DNA from: Megascapheus bottae
Taxonomy: Eukaryota > Chordata > Mammalia > Rodentia > Geomyidae
DNA length: 64,000 nt
Reading direction: 5' to 3'
NCBI GenBank assembly: GCA_024803745.1
Contig: JANJXV010000010.1
Location: 31,393,525-31,457,524 of the forward strand
Both the position numbers and the translations under genes were made by a program. Numbering within the stretch: the stretch's first letter is position 1; every line of letters starts with the position of its first letter. The notes under the pieces are model-generated. The model ran no database searches, was not told the DNA's origin, and worked only from the letters and a program-made list of their open reading frames with translations. Positions 21,384-31,178 of the stretch are shown here, piece after piece.

Positions 21384-22065
21384 TTTCATACATTTTTATT
21401 GTAATTAATAGAAAGGTTACATTATATTCAGCAGATAGAGGGTGCATTACTTCACAAATATTGATACCCTTTCTCATGTCTTGGTCCCCATTTCCCTCCC
21501 CCCACCCCCGCCCCTCATCTTGTTTTCCCCCCTTCTCTATCCAATTTCAAATAGCCAAATACGCATGTATACAATATATCAGATAACAAGGTGAAATACT
21601 GTAACAATATTAGATAACCAAGGGACAGCAAAAGAGATGAGAGATCACATAGAATATTAAAGACAACAATCACTCATTATATGGTTTTTGTTTCTATATC
21701 CAGGAGGTCCTTTCATTTAGTGTCATACTATATGGCCTTAGGTATCTAGGTTTTGTTCTATTGTAAATCTCTGCTAGGAGAGCCCAAGGATTCTACTAAT
21801 TATGACAAATGTGAGAAACCATGAGCCTATGTTCCTTTGAGTCTGGCTTACTTCACTTAATATGATTTTTTTCTAAGTCTTTCCATTTCCTTACAAATAT
21901 GGCAATGTCGTTCTTTCTGACACAGCATAGAATTCCATTGTGTATAAATACCAGGTCTTGTTGATCCACTCATCAACTGAAGGTCATCTGAGTTGGTTCC
22001 ATATTTTTGCTATGGTAAATAGTGCTGCAATGAACATTGTTGTGCTAGTGGATTTGGTATTGAAA
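21384..22065 (-). mobile_element. 5'-truncated L1 (ORF2 end and 3' UTR)
   Basis: Reverse element. The 3' UTR (ttattgtaattaatagaaaggttacat..) comes first on the plus strand, with the C-rich complement of the G-rich tract at 21490-21530. The ORF2 C-terminus follows (cagcatagaattccattgtgtataaatacc, tggtaaatagtgctgcaatgaacattg). Imperfect flanking repeats of tgaaat(t/c)taa occur at about 21370 and 22066. Confidence 0.85.
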
Positions 22066-22094
22066 TCTAAAATTTTAACTCAGTTGTGTGTGTA

Positions 22095-22275
22095 TGTGTG
22101 TGGCTTGAACTCGGGGGTTGGTCATTGCTTTCTTTGCAAGGCCAGAACTCTTCCACTTGAGCTGAAGCTCTTTTTTGGCTTTTCCTGTGATTCCTGTCTG
22201 GATTGGCTTCTAACTATGATCCTTATGTCTCAGTCTCCTGAATAGCTAGGATTGTAGGCATGAGCCTCTGGTGCT
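22095..22275 (-). mobile_element. B1-ID composite SINE
   Basis: The plus strand reads ggcttgaactcgggggttggtcattg..ccacttgagctgaagctc..tggattggcttctaactatgatccttatgtctcagtctcctgaatagctaggattgtaggcatgagcc, which is body then B1 head in reverse. Confidence 0.8.
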
Positions 22276-22379
22276 GCTAGCAATGATTATTTTTGAGATT
22301 TTTGTCCCAAAGTGCCTGAACCACAGTCAGCCTAAAATAGGCTTCTTCTTGTAGGTTAGATGACAGCCTGTGTTACTAC

Positions 22380-22610
22380 ACCCAGATTCTTTCTGTAGGG
22401 CTGGGGTCTTGCAGACTTTTCTGCCCAGGCTGGCTTGGAACTGCTATCTGCTGAACCTCAGCTTCCTCTGCAGCTGAGATGACAAGCAAGTGCCATGGCT
22501 GCATGTTGAGAATGAGTCTCAAGTATATGTCTGTGCTGGCCTTGAACTGCAGTCTTCTTGATCTCAGCTTCTCAAGTAGAGTTCCACACGTAAATCACCT
22601 GTGCCTTGCT
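22380..22610 (-). mobile_element. Two B1-like monomers in tandem
   Basis: Reverse B1 blocks: 'tgcccaggctggcttggaactgctatctgctgaacctcagcttcctctgcagctgagatgacaagcaagtgcc', then a second 'gtgctggccttgaactgcagtcttcttgatctcagcttctcaagtag'. Old and diverged. Confidence 0.65.
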
Positions 22611-22659
22611 ATAAGTATCAATTTGCTTGAAAATCTTAAGAGTCAAATTTCACAGTTTT

Positions 22660-22945
22660 TGAAAAATTTTTTTTTGAGGTTTTGGAGAATGAAACCCAGA
22701 GGCTCACACATAGGAGGCAAATATCCCGCTCGGAGCCATAATCGTCATTGGTTACAATTTATTTTTCTAGTGCTAGGGATGGAACTGGAGAACTTGCACA
22801 CTCTAGGCAAGCACTTTATCACTGAACCATTTCCCTTGCCTTTGGTGTACGGAAATGAGGTCTTGCTATGTAGCCCAGAACTCCTGATCCTCCAGCCTCA
22901 GCCTCTAGCTGCCAAAATTCTAGTAGTGTACCTCTACCCTCAGCT
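22660..22945 (-). mobile_element. ID and B1-ID relics
   Basis: On the minus strand a B1 block (complement of cttgctatgtagcccagaactcctgatcctccagcctcagcctc, 22860-22910) is followed by an ID monomer (complement of tgctagggatggaactgg..ctctaggcaagcactttatcactgaacc, 22768-22842). A further ID-like shred lies at about 22675-22715. The 184-codon forward frame across 22479-23033 is built from these relics. Confidence 0.65.
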
Positions 22946-23033
22946 AGTTAAGATTTTTGACAGAACAGAAATCTTTCGTATGTCTTTCCACAAGTCTCAG
23001 GAAGAAGTTTCTTATTTTTGGATGGTGCCTTGA

Positions 23034-23285
23034 GCCCAAAGAAACATCACTGGTAAAGAAGGAACAGGATCCAAAGAGACAATTTTTTTTTTCCTGTGAA
23101 AGACAAAACTAAACCCAGAATTCTTCCTTAATGTTTCCACTGCCTAATATAGTGCTGGGTGTGGAAATGGTAGTCATAAAATATGTTTAGGCCAACAAGT
23201 GAAACTTCCTGTGTAGTCAGAGACTTGAGGGTTAGTCTGACTTGAGAAGTAGATGAGGAATAAGGTCAGTTTTTGTTCCAAGTGC
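23034..23285. other. Single-copy sequence
   Basis: Nothing recognised. Confidence 0.35.
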
Positions 23286-23470
23286 CAGCTCTACCTTTTA
23301 TTATGAGACCTTGCAAAAATTACCTAAACTTTTGTGCCTCAATGTTGTCATTGTAAAGTGGGAATGATAATACCCTTATTGTTTATAAGGATTTAGAAGT
23401 ACTATATGTAAAGTGCTTGGCATATACTTGTCTCTCATTAACTGGTAGCTACTATTATTATTGGTAATAA
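23286..23470 (+). repeat. MIR, well preserved
   Basis: Forward MIR order: gccagctctacc..gagaccttgcaaaaattacctaaac, then 'gtgcctcaatgttgtcattgtaaagtgggaatgataatacc', then aaagtgcttggcatatac and a closing tactattattatt. Confidence 0.85.
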
Positions 23471-24220
23471 AAGATGGACAGTATTAAGCTTACAGCGTTT
23501 TATTAGAGAAAGGCTTCCCTGATCCAACTCCTTTCTAAGTCTCTGCAGCAGTGTTTGGCTTCATTCCAAGTTTCTGGAACATGTCGCCCTGGCGTGAACT
23601 CTGCACCCAGTCCCTTCTCTGTACTCCCTGAAGACCCCAAGTTCTCTTGACCCAAAAGTGCCTTAGTCATAGGGGAATTAATGGGACTTTTGGCCAAAAC
23701 CTTCAAATGATTTCAAAGTGGAGATCTTCCAAGGACAGAAAATTCTGGAACCCATAATGTTTTGTATCTTCTTCTCATATGGTTAGGGTTAAAGCAAAGC
23801 TGGAAAGTTGTTTAAGGAGACCCAGACTTGAAGAAAGTTAAGTGGATTAAGAAAAACCTATAGGTTACATATACACATATAAATAATATTTGTTGACATG
23901 AAATCCAGATTCCTCTTGGCAAATTGGTTAATTTGAAAAAAAAATGAAAGACAGCAAGTTAAAGAGTAATGCTCTTAAAAACTTGCTTTAGTGATTTTAC
24001 TGATTTTATGTTTTTTTATTAATTTGATACATGATGGCTCAAGTGAGAGCAGTGTTCCCTTTTAAATTTGATCATACCGTTTGTGAATGTAATTCTTGAA
24101 ATACTGAGAGTCATATAATGAGGAGAAGTATTTTCTATTAAATTCTCTGGGGAGAGGGTGGAATGTTTTCTTAAATTATTTTGGTTAGAGGGCAGGCGCT
24201 TTCTTTAATTCATCTTAGAA
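23471..24220. other. Mostly single-copy; possible L2 tail at 23505-23560
   Basis: 'gaaaggcttccctgatccaactcctttctaagtc' resembles the L2 3' end (gaagccttccctgac..). The rest has no recognised element. Confidence 0.35.
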
Positions 24221-24224
24221 TCAG

Positions 24225-24435
24225 AAGCATTTGTTTAGCATAGTGACTGGCAGATGGAAGGTAGTAAATGAATGTTTTTTTTGAATAAGTACAGGAACAA
24301 ACTGATGAAGGCACAGCACAAAGTCATGGAAAATATATTTTTCACAACCCAGGAGTCCTCTGTTTGGTCTTGCTCGGTCCCTAACTGCTGTGTGATGTAG
24401 ACAATCACTTACCCTTTTTGAGGCCAGCTCTCTCA
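24225..24435 (+). repeat. Two MIR fragments
   Basis: A MIR tail (catagtgactggcagatggaaggtagtaaatgaatg, 24238-24274) precedes a MIR core (tgctgtgtgatgtagacaatcacttacc..ttgaggcc, 24388-24425). The order tail-then-head means two relics. The GTAAGTGA-type donor seen on the minus strand at about 24412 lies inside MIR sequence. Confidence 0.55.
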
Positions 24436-24579
24436 ATGAGAGACCAAGCAGTGTGGTAATAAGGCCTTATAGCTTGTGTGCAAAACAGGCAGGGGTGCAG
24501 AAGTGATAAGGAATTTGGTCTATATACCAGAATGTACGATATAAATATAAAAATACAAAGCTCTGGTGGATCCTTATGT

Positions 24580-24695
24580 TTTTTTTTTCTGGTATGTGTG
24601 CTGGTACTAGAGTAGGATTTGAACTCAGGGTCTTGTTCTTGCTCAGCTTGCTCATGTCATGTGTTCTACCACTTGAGCCACATCTCTAGCCCAAC
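24580..24695 (-). mobile_element. ID-like monomer relic
   Basis: The plus strand reads T run, ctggtatgtgtgctggtactag..gatttgaactcagggtcttg..gtgttctaccacttgagccacatctctagcc, a reverse tRNA-derived ID-type unit with an intact anticodon-side block. Confidence 0.65.
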
Positions 24696-24699
24696 TATT

Positions 24700-24930
24700 T
24701 TTTGGTGGTTATGGGGCTTGAACTCAGGGCCCGAGTGCTTGTCCCGGGGCTCATTTGCTCAAGGCTAGTACTCTACCTTTGAAGCACAGTTCCACTTCTG
24801 TTTTTTATCAAAAGTGGCTAACTAGAGTCTCATGGAGACTGTTCTGCCCAGGCTGTCTTTGAACCTTGATCCTTAGATCTCATTCTCCTGAGTAACTAGG
24901 GTTACAGGCACAAACCACTGGGGCCCGGCC
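24700..24930 (-). mobile_element. B1-ID composite SINE
   Basis: Reverse body (tggggcttgaactcagggcccgagtgc..) then linker (gtggctaactagag) then B1 head (tgcccaggctgtctttgaaccttgatcc..gagtaactagggttacaggcac). Confidence 0.85.
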
Positions 24931-24934
24931 AGCT

Positions 24935-25035
24935 CAGCTTTTCTCTGGTTAATTGGAGGTGGAATAGCACAGATTCTCTGCCTGGGCTGGGTTCAAACCA
25001 CATTTCTCTAGGTTTCAGCCTCTTGTATAGCTGTT
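24935..25035 (-). mobile_element. Composite SINE, B1 part only
   Basis: Reads ctggttaattggaggtggaatagcacagattctctgcctgggctgggttcaaaccac..tctaggtttcagcctcttgtatagctg: linker and B1 part without the ID-like body, adjoining the preceding composite. Confidence 0.65.
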
Positions 25036-25149
25036 TCCCATCCTTTAAAAAAATGGCTATGTAAAACAGGAAGACAAAAACAGGAGGAGTGGATGTTTCA
25101 GCCTCCCCAGTACACAGCAGGTGACATTTTGGTTTTTAGAAAAAATTAA

Positions 25150-25265
25150 GAAACCAGGAGAAAATGAGGGAAGAGATGACACTTTAAGAATAAATATATT
25201 CATCACCTAATTATATAACTGTAATCCCCCTGTACATCACCATTATAATAAAATTTAAATTAAAA
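25150..25265 (+). mobile_element. Severely truncated L1 3' end
   Basis: Ends in aactgtaatccccctgtacatcaccattataataaa, the second of the two L1 tail variants in the window. Flanked by aaaaaattaa on both sides. Confidence 0.8.
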
Positions 25266-25601
25266 AATTAAAGAATAGTAAAATCAGGGGTCAAGGCTAA
25301 ACCTTTTTTTACAAACCAGAAGAAAGCCTAAAGTGTATTTCACAGATGCTTCCCTGACTTTTGAAATATCTTCCTGTGGATATAATGAATCTTACTTCCT
25401 CAGAAGCCACACAGAGCTAAATCTGGGCTTCCTTGGATGGAGTCTGGCACAGAATTTACCCATGTCATGCCAGTCACAGCTTTGGGAGAGCTCAGCCATT
25501 GCATTTGGTGGGGGAGAGAGAGCATAGAACAAGTAGTTTCTATGGGTGCCTTTCCTCTTGGCTGGTGTGGCTGGAGGAGAAGTGGAGCTTCTGCTGGGGT
25601 T
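25266..25601. other. Single-copy sequence, nothing recognised
   Basis: 'gatgcttccctgacttttgaaatatc' near 25346 resembles an L2 3' end but is too short to call. Confidence 0.35.
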
Positions 25602-25617
25602 GTTATGTGCAATTCTT

Positions 25618-25845
25618 TTTTTTTTTTTTTTTTTTGCCAGTCCTGGGCTTGAGCTCAGGGCCTGAGCACTGTTGTTGGACTTTCTCAAGGCTAGAGCTCT
25701 ACCACTTGAACCGCAGCACCACTTCTGGCTTTTTTTTTTCAATGTATGTGGTACTGAGGAATTGAACCCTGGTCTTCGTGCATGCTAGGCAAGCACTCTA
25801 CCACTAGGCCAAACTCCCAGTCCCAGACCAAACTCCCAGTCCCGT
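25618..25845 (-). mobile_element. ID-like dimeric SINE with duplicated 5' terminus
   Basis: Full reverse element. Perfect 16-bp target duplication gttatgtgcaattctt (25602-25617, 25846-25861). The element's 5' terminal block ccaaactcccagtccc occurs twice in a row (25809-25824 and 25828-25843), inside the target duplications, so the extra copy arose during or after this insertion. Confidence 0.95.
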
Positions 25846-25861
25846 GTTATGTGCAATTCTT

Positions 25862-26251
25862 GACGCTCAACGGACCCAGGTACTAGTGGCTGTGCTGCTC
25901 AGGGACTGGCCTTGTCACCGAGATTTACTCTGCCATGTAGCATTAGGGATCCCTGAGGATTTGCTCATTCTTGCTAAAATTGTCCCAAATTTCATGGTCT
26001 ACCGAGTGCTTTTTCATACACTGAAACTCAAATTGTTCTCTCCTAGTCAGAAAGGATTCTATTTCTTGCAAATAAAAGCAGTGTCTGACTCAATGTTGTG
26101 AGATTCAGACAGCAGACATTCTAAGGCATTTCGGAGGAGCTGTGTCCCAGGTATACGCCAAGCTGAAATTTGGATAGAACACAAGTTCTTTTGGGGTCCC
26201 TGGTGTATCAGCTTCTGAAATTTTATGACTCCATTGACAAAATATTCAAAT
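25862..26251. other. Single-copy sequence, nothing recognised
   Basis: No repeat or splice pair recognised. Confidence 0.4.
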
Positions 26252-26267
26252 AAAAAGCTGTGGTGAG

Positions 26268-26375
26268 GGGGGGAGAGTAATGGGTACCAAGACATGTGAA
26301 AGGGTATCAATGTATGTGAATTAATGTACCTTCTATCTGGCAAATATCATGTAACCCTTTTATTAATTACAAAAA
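26268..26375 (+). mobile_element. 108-bp truncated L1 tail
   Basis: Contains only the last part of the L1 3' UTR (tgggtaccaagacatgtgaaagggtatcaatg..caaatatcatgtaacccttttattaattac) and a short A tail. A perfect 16-bp duplication, aaaaagctgtggtgag, flanks it (26252-26267, 26376-26391). Confidence 0.95.
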
Positions 26376-26391
26376 AAAAAGCTGTGGTGAG

Positions 26392-27271
26392 AGGATAGTC
26401 CAGATATGGTTGAATGATATAGATGAGGACAACTTTTGAGCTCACTGTTAAAGAGCCCCTTAACAGTGTTAAACATTTACTTTACAGCACTCTCCTGAAA
26501 TATTAGAATTCTACCGCGCTCCTAATATGGGGGAATTTTGTACTAATAAAGTAAAAGTGCTAAAGCTAATGATGTATTAGTAAAAATATGCTCTTGGTTT
26601 CTGTTTCAGTTATGCTGATGCTTTAGTGGGATTAGGGCTGTGATTTAGGGAGGGCGGGGACAGAGAACAGAGAAGAAGGTGCTTTCCAGGATAACTGGTT
26701 ATACTTCACTGTTGGATGTACCTTCTGGGACCCATTGAGATGGGAGAGACAATAAGACATGAATTAGAAGGCAAGAACCTCACTTCCTCACCAGGACATT
26801 CTATTCCTGGCTGCACCAGCAGTTGAGGTCCCTAAAGAAAGGAGCTTGTACTAGGTGCTTGTGTGTGCTTTGCATAGTGTATTCCCAGTGTGTGCTTCCT
26901 TCCACTTCTGACTGCACCCTCCTCACCTGTGATCCTGGCTTTACCCCACACCGACGGAACAGAATATCAAAGGCCTTATGGAATCTACTAGCAAATGAAC
27001 ACTCTCGACTTGCCCAATTGCCTCAGCTCTACAGTTTACAGCTAAAGTGACATGGACACATATTAATAATTTAAAATTTGTTACCCATCTCCCATCATGC
27101 CTGCTTTTCTAGGGTAGAGGAACAAATCATTCTGGACTCTGGTGATGCGTATGTAAGAGAATGCATTAATGCGTGTGTGCATGTGTGTGTTTCTGAACTC
27201 TTTTGCTGATATCCAACTTCACCAGGCACCTCCTCATTTATTGTGTAACCATTTCTTTGTTTTTGGTTCAG
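26392..27271. other. Single-copy sequence
   Basis: No repeats recognised over about 880 bases. It ends in the polypyrimidine tract of the exon-like segment that follows. Short GT-rich stretch near 27170-27190. Confidence 0.4.
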
Positions 27272-27373
27272 GACTTGGACACTTCTATCAGGAAAAGTGG
27301 AGAAGAGCCTCTATCTCAGAATGGCCCAGCCTATGTGAAACATGCCAAACAACAACCAGTGATAACCCCGGCA
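27272..27373 (+). other. Exon-like segment, 102 bp, symmetric phase
   Basis: Preceded by a T-rich tract ending tttgtttttggttcag (27271) and followed by GGCA|GTAAGTGC (GT at 27374). The 102 bases are open in two frames. In phase 0-0 the 34-residue peptide starts DLDTSIRKSGEEPL and ends KQQPVITPA. In phase 1-1 it contains HFYQEKWRRAS and a Cys-x2-Cys pair. The surroundings are repeat-free. I do not recognise either peptide. Among the exon-like segments in the window this is one of the stronger, but still unproven. Confidence 0.28.
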
Positions 27374-28114
27374 GTAAGTGCTAGACATTGGGTCTATAAT
27401 GAGGCAAAGTTCTTCCTCATATCCACCTTGATGTCTCAGGAAATTGTATTTGCCTTGCATGGAGACATTGGGGGCAGCGTCTGTCCTGGACAGCCTTGGG
27501 GGTGTGGATGAAGAAGGAGACCAGGGTGAACACAGCCTATACACATTCTTCGCTTATTGTTTGGTCTCAGTAATAGCAACCACATGGTGCTAGAGAGGCC
27601 TTGCCATGCCTGGAGGGCTTGAGCCCAGCTCTTAAAACAAGAGCACTGACTGTAGCCAGGCTGAAAGTGACATGGCGTGCTTAGCAACCCTCAATATCCT
27701 CTTACGGGATGCTCTGACTCAGAACTCACAGACAGGATGTGATCTCAGCCCACTGCATGCCTTCCATGCACATGGGTGCATTTGCATGTTTCCTCCAGTT
27801 TTAATTGGGGTGGGAAGAAATACTAACCATGTGTGTGTAAGAGAGCAAGTGGAATGTGGCAGAAGGGGATTTTGAAGAGGTCTTTGTGGAACTCTGCAGA
27901 ACGGTTCTTTCTTCTTGATTTTCCCATTGCTCAGGCCTCAGTAGTTTACTGAGGGGGCAACTATAGACCTAACTGCTCTCCAGGCTTCCGGTATTCCTTT
28001 TCCACTGCCTACGGAGAGAGGCCTGACACACTGTGCACAGGTGCTGTTTCTTCACAGCCAGCTCCTCTAGGTAAACCAAGTCCTTGCCCTCATTCAGACC
28101 AGCAGAGCTGTCCA
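27374..28114. other. Single-copy, moderately GC-rich sequence
   Basis: Repeat-free by eye. Several overlapping open frames on both strands (27311-27690) reflect the base composition. It could include conserved non-coding sequence. Confidence 0.35.
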
Positions 28115-28340
28115 TAGCGTATCATGATTCTCACCTTCTTACCATTCCTTCCTTTTGCTGCTCTTCTGCCAGTTGAGCAGCCTCCTAGAGGTTCGCCTCA
28201 TAATCCTATCAGTTTCTTCAACCTAATATTGAAGTGTATTCTTGCTTCAAAGCCTTATTTTTTTTACCAGGTCCTTCCTGATATAATATACAGTCTCACT
28301 GGTCCTAGCTCAAAACCCTGTTACCCTCCAGTGTTTTTTC
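28115..28340 (+). repeat. Possible L2 3'-end relic
   Basis: 'cttcaaagcctta..accaggtccttcctgatataatatacagtctc' and the preceding T/C-rich coding-like stretch resemble the L2 end (caaatgtcacctcctccaggaagccttccctgac). Confidence 0.4.
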
Positions 28341-28351
28341 ATTTCCCCAAG

Positions 28352-28512
28352 TTTTTTTTTTCTTTTCCTCCAGGCTAGAGCTGTACCAGTTGAACCACAG
28401 CACCATTTCTGGCTTTTTTTTTTTTTCTATGTATGTGATACTGAGGACTTGAACCTGGGTTTTTATACATGCTGGGCAAATACTCTTACCACTAGGCCAA
28501 ACTCCCGGCCCC
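28352..28512 (-). mobile_element. ID-like SINE with internal 3' deletion
   Basis: Reverse head, linker (13 T) and part of the body are present. The last part of the body is missing, yet the T-rich tail end remains. Flanked by tccccaa(g/a)ttt on both sides. Confidence 0.85.
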
Positions 28513-28542
28513 TCCCCAAATTTTAAAAGAAGGTTTGAGGAA

Positions 28543-28775
28543 GGCCGGGCACGGTGGCTCACGCATGTAATTCTAGCTACTCAGGAGGCTGAGATCTGAG
28601 GATCACGGTTCAGAGCCAGCCTGGGCACAAAAGGACCGGAAGCTCTTATTACCAGTTAACCTCTAGAAAACAGGAAGTGGAGCTTGGCTCAAGGGTAGAG
28701 TGGTAGCCTTGAGCTGAAGAGCTCAGGGACAATGCCCAGGCCAAGTTCAAGCCACATGACCCACAAAAAAAAAAA
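28543..28775 (+). mobile_element. B1-ID composite SINE (best preserved)
   Basis: A 7SL-like head, 'ggccgggcacggtggctcac', then a B1 core (agctactcaggaggctgagatctgaggatcacgg), a linker, the ID-like body (gtggagcttggctcaagggtagag..gccttgagctgaagagctcaggg..) and an A tail. Imperfect flanking duplication aaggttt(g/c)ag. The reference copy for this family in the window. Confidence 0.93.
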
Positions 28776-28782
28776 GGTTTCA

Positions 28783-28783
<1 letters not shown>

Positions 28784-28820
<37 letters not shown>
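28784..28820. repeat. (AT)n microsatellite
   Basis: About 18 AT units at the A-rich tail of the composite SINE, where such repeats often grow. Confidence 0.95.
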
Positions 28821-28823
<3 letters not shown>

Positions 28824-28895
28824 ACTATCCTTGGATATTGAACATTGAAGTCTCCAAAGACACACCCTCTCTATGTGTATACATATGTCCCTTCC

Positions 28896-28922
28896 ATATA
28901 TATATATATATATATATATAAT
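28896..28922. repeat. (AT)n microsatellite
   Basis: Second AT repeat about 75 bases after the first, followed by acacatacatatatg. Confidence 0.95.
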
Positions 28923-28959
28923 ACACATACATATATGTACCCAAAACTACTTTTAAAAA

Positions 28960-29123
28960 GTTGGGGAAGCTAGGGCATGGAAGTCTACAATTAACCACCA
29001 GAAAACCAGAAGTGGTACTGTGGCTCAAGGAGTAGGTCAGTAGCCTTGAGCTGAAGAGCTCAGGGACAATACGTAGGCCCAGAGTTCAAGCCCCATAACC
29101 AACACCCCCGTCCCGCCCAAAAA
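28960..29123 (+). mobile_element. Composite SINE, body with partial linker
   Basis: Begins near 'gaagctagggcatgg', then the linker (attaaccaccagaaaacc), the full ID-like body and an A/C-rich tail. Most of the B1 core is missing. Confidence 0.8.
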
Positions 29124-29905
29124 TGGGGAAATGAAGTTTACTATAGTCTTGTCTAGCTCCTAAAGTAAGTCAACACATTCTAGACTCATGCACAATCCCG
29201 TGCTTAGGTTAGTACAGCAAGTATCATTTCTTTCATTGACTTGAAAATTGGTTCTTCATTTACTTCGAAATTCTGTAGTATTAGGTTTTAACAGATAGAA
29301 GTCATATCTTCTAGCTTAAAATACGTGCTTCCTGTATGCTGTAAGAGGTTGAAACCAGGCAAGCTGGTTGGCATAGAAAGCATGCCCATGTTTCCATGGT
29401 GGACACTGAAGGGAAAATGCAGGAGATGCTGGCAGTAGTTGGCACACAGTAAACACTAAGCACTTTTTTAAGTGAGTGAGTGGACTAATGAAATGAAGTG
29501 TTCAGAAAGACTGGCATTGAATTTAAACTGAGGAGTATTTCCAGGAATATAGATGATGTTTTGCAACAAAGGAAAAGACCCGGCTTTGAATGCTGCTGAC
29601 AAGCTGGTCTTTAAGGAAAATTACGACACATGTGTTCGAAGAGATGAGTCACTGGAGAAGAGTTATTGAACCTGACAGCCATGGTGAGGAGAGCAGCAAT
29701 GGTCTCTGACTGTTCAAGGAGAATGCTAAACATCTGCTCAGCACCCCAAAAACCCATCTCTTCCCAAGGGGCAAGAAATGTGCCTGTGTGTCCAATGGAT
29801 GGCCTGTAAGCTTGGGCATTGTCCATTCTTCATTGAACAATGAAAACTGTGATTATGGCAATTCATAGAGTGCCAGGTGTTTTGGGCATGCTAGTATACA
29901 ATATT
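29124..29905. other. Single-copy sequence, nothing recognised
   Basis: Repeat-free by eye. No exon pair seen. Confidence 0.4.
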
Positions 29906-29907
29906 AT

Positions 29908-30085
29908 CCACATCGGTGCTTTTCAAAGTTTAATGAGCATATGAATCACTTAAGCTTCTTGTTAAAAGGCTACTTTTGATTTAATAGGTCATGGGTGGAA
30001 CCTAAGGTTTTGTACTTCAAGCATACTATCAGGTGATGCTGCTGCTGTTTTAAACAACATTACTTTGGGTAGAAAGGTTCTCAAT
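29908..30085 (+). mobile_element. hAT-Charlie MITE relic (MER20-like)
   Basis: Ordered blocks: 'ggtgcttttcaaagtttaatgagcatatgaatcactt', 'cttgttaaaaggc', 'gatttaataggtcatgggtgg', 'aggtgatgctgctgctg', and a terminal 'aaggttctcaatg'. This fits the mammalian MITE that starts cagtggttctcaaactttag. The family name is from memory. Confidence 0.7.
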
Positions 30086-30479
30086 GTGCCATGGGAAAGT
30101 ACAAGGGAAGGCATCAGAAAGTAGCTCTCTACTTTCTGATGATAATAAGTGGTGCTTTGTACCATTCCTTCCCTTTGGGTCGGCTTTCCTACAATGGGTC
30201 AGTCAGGATTTCCAATGGGTTCTTTATGATGTATTCTCTGGGATCTGGTTTTTCTTTGGGGAAAAAGTGTCAAATAAAAGCATTAAGACACTCCCATTGA
30301 CTTGTATCTGCAATCCAAATATGAACTCCTTTGCCTATAAGTCCCACAGACATTCATACCTGTTCTGTGGGCCTAGCCCAGCCACACCATATCATTGAAC
30401 TAAGGGTTCAGGAGGAGAAGACTTTAATGAAAGAGTGAACGGTCATTTTACATTTTACTAAAATTATTTTCATTTTCAG
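30086..30479. other. Single-copy sequence
   Basis: Nothing recognised apart from the A/T-rich lead-in to the acceptor-like site at 30479. Confidence 0.4.
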
Positions 30480-30665
30480 GATTAAGAACCAAGCCCCAGG
30501 AAGAACCCAAGTAAAGAGGTAGCTAAAGGCCAGACATTAGCTACTAGGCCTACTACTTATGGAAGAATTCGAAGTCCTCTCTCAGAGCCTACTTGTGCTT
30601 TTTTTATTTTTAAATAACAAAGTGAAATAATTTGCTATCACCATAATAAAGTGATGTGAAATCTC
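30480..30665 (+). other. Possible terminal-exon-like segment
   Basis: Follows a good acceptor (tattttcattttcag at 30479). In the phase-1 frame it encodes LRTKPQEEPK before a stop, 33 bases in. AATAAA lies at 30645-30650. The arrangement (acceptor, short open end, stop, polyadenylation signal) is that of a last exon, but each part is common by chance and no partner is known. Confidence 0.15.
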
Positions 30666-30694
30666 ACCATCTGTAAGATTTTATAGTCTGCAGT

Positions 30695-30790
30695 GCACTT
30701 TAAAAATCATTTTATTGAGATATATAATTCACATATCATAAAACTCACCCTTTTAAAGTGTTATTTGTACTTATTTTACAGCTTACTTTA
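30695..30790 (-). mobile_element. Old L1 3' UTR relic (L1M-type)
   Basis: The plus strand reads 'cattttattgagatatataattcacatatcataaaactcacccttttaaag', a phrase typical of reverse old mammalian L1 tails. Confidence 0.65.
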
Positions 30791-31178
30791 CAGCTGCTAT
30801 AGTAGATGAGAAAGGTTAAGTTAAAGGGGTTTGGAGAGAAAAGACAGACAGGCAGGCAGAGGCAAGATAACACTCATGGTGAAAAAAACAAAAATGAGAT
30901 AAAAATAATATTAAAAAGAACACAGAGAAGTAATAAGAAAGCTCATCCAGTTATCTGGAAATGTTTAGTTTATTGGAAACCCTTTCCTAATAATGCTTCA
31001 ACATATCCCAAGATGCTGACTGTACAAGGCCCAGTATAACAATGATTTGAAAAAGATGTCCTTGAGTTGTCAGAGGAATGGCTGAGCTACACTGTCAATG
31101 TACTGTCTCTGCTTGAAAGCAGAGATGTCTGTGATTCATTAACACATGTTCCTTACAGTGATAACAGTAATTAAAACT
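30791..31178. other. Single-copy sequence, nothing recognised
   Basis: A-rich part at 30880-30930. No element recognised. Confidence 0.4.

Noticed and set aside
22479..23033. 184-codon forward frame
   Set aside because: Most of it reads through reverse B1 and ID relics; no domain recognised.
24221..24436. Minus-strand donor match (AAAGG|GTAAGTGAT) with an open frame starting MRELASKR
   Set aside because: Lies in MIR sequence, and no convincing acceptor to its right.
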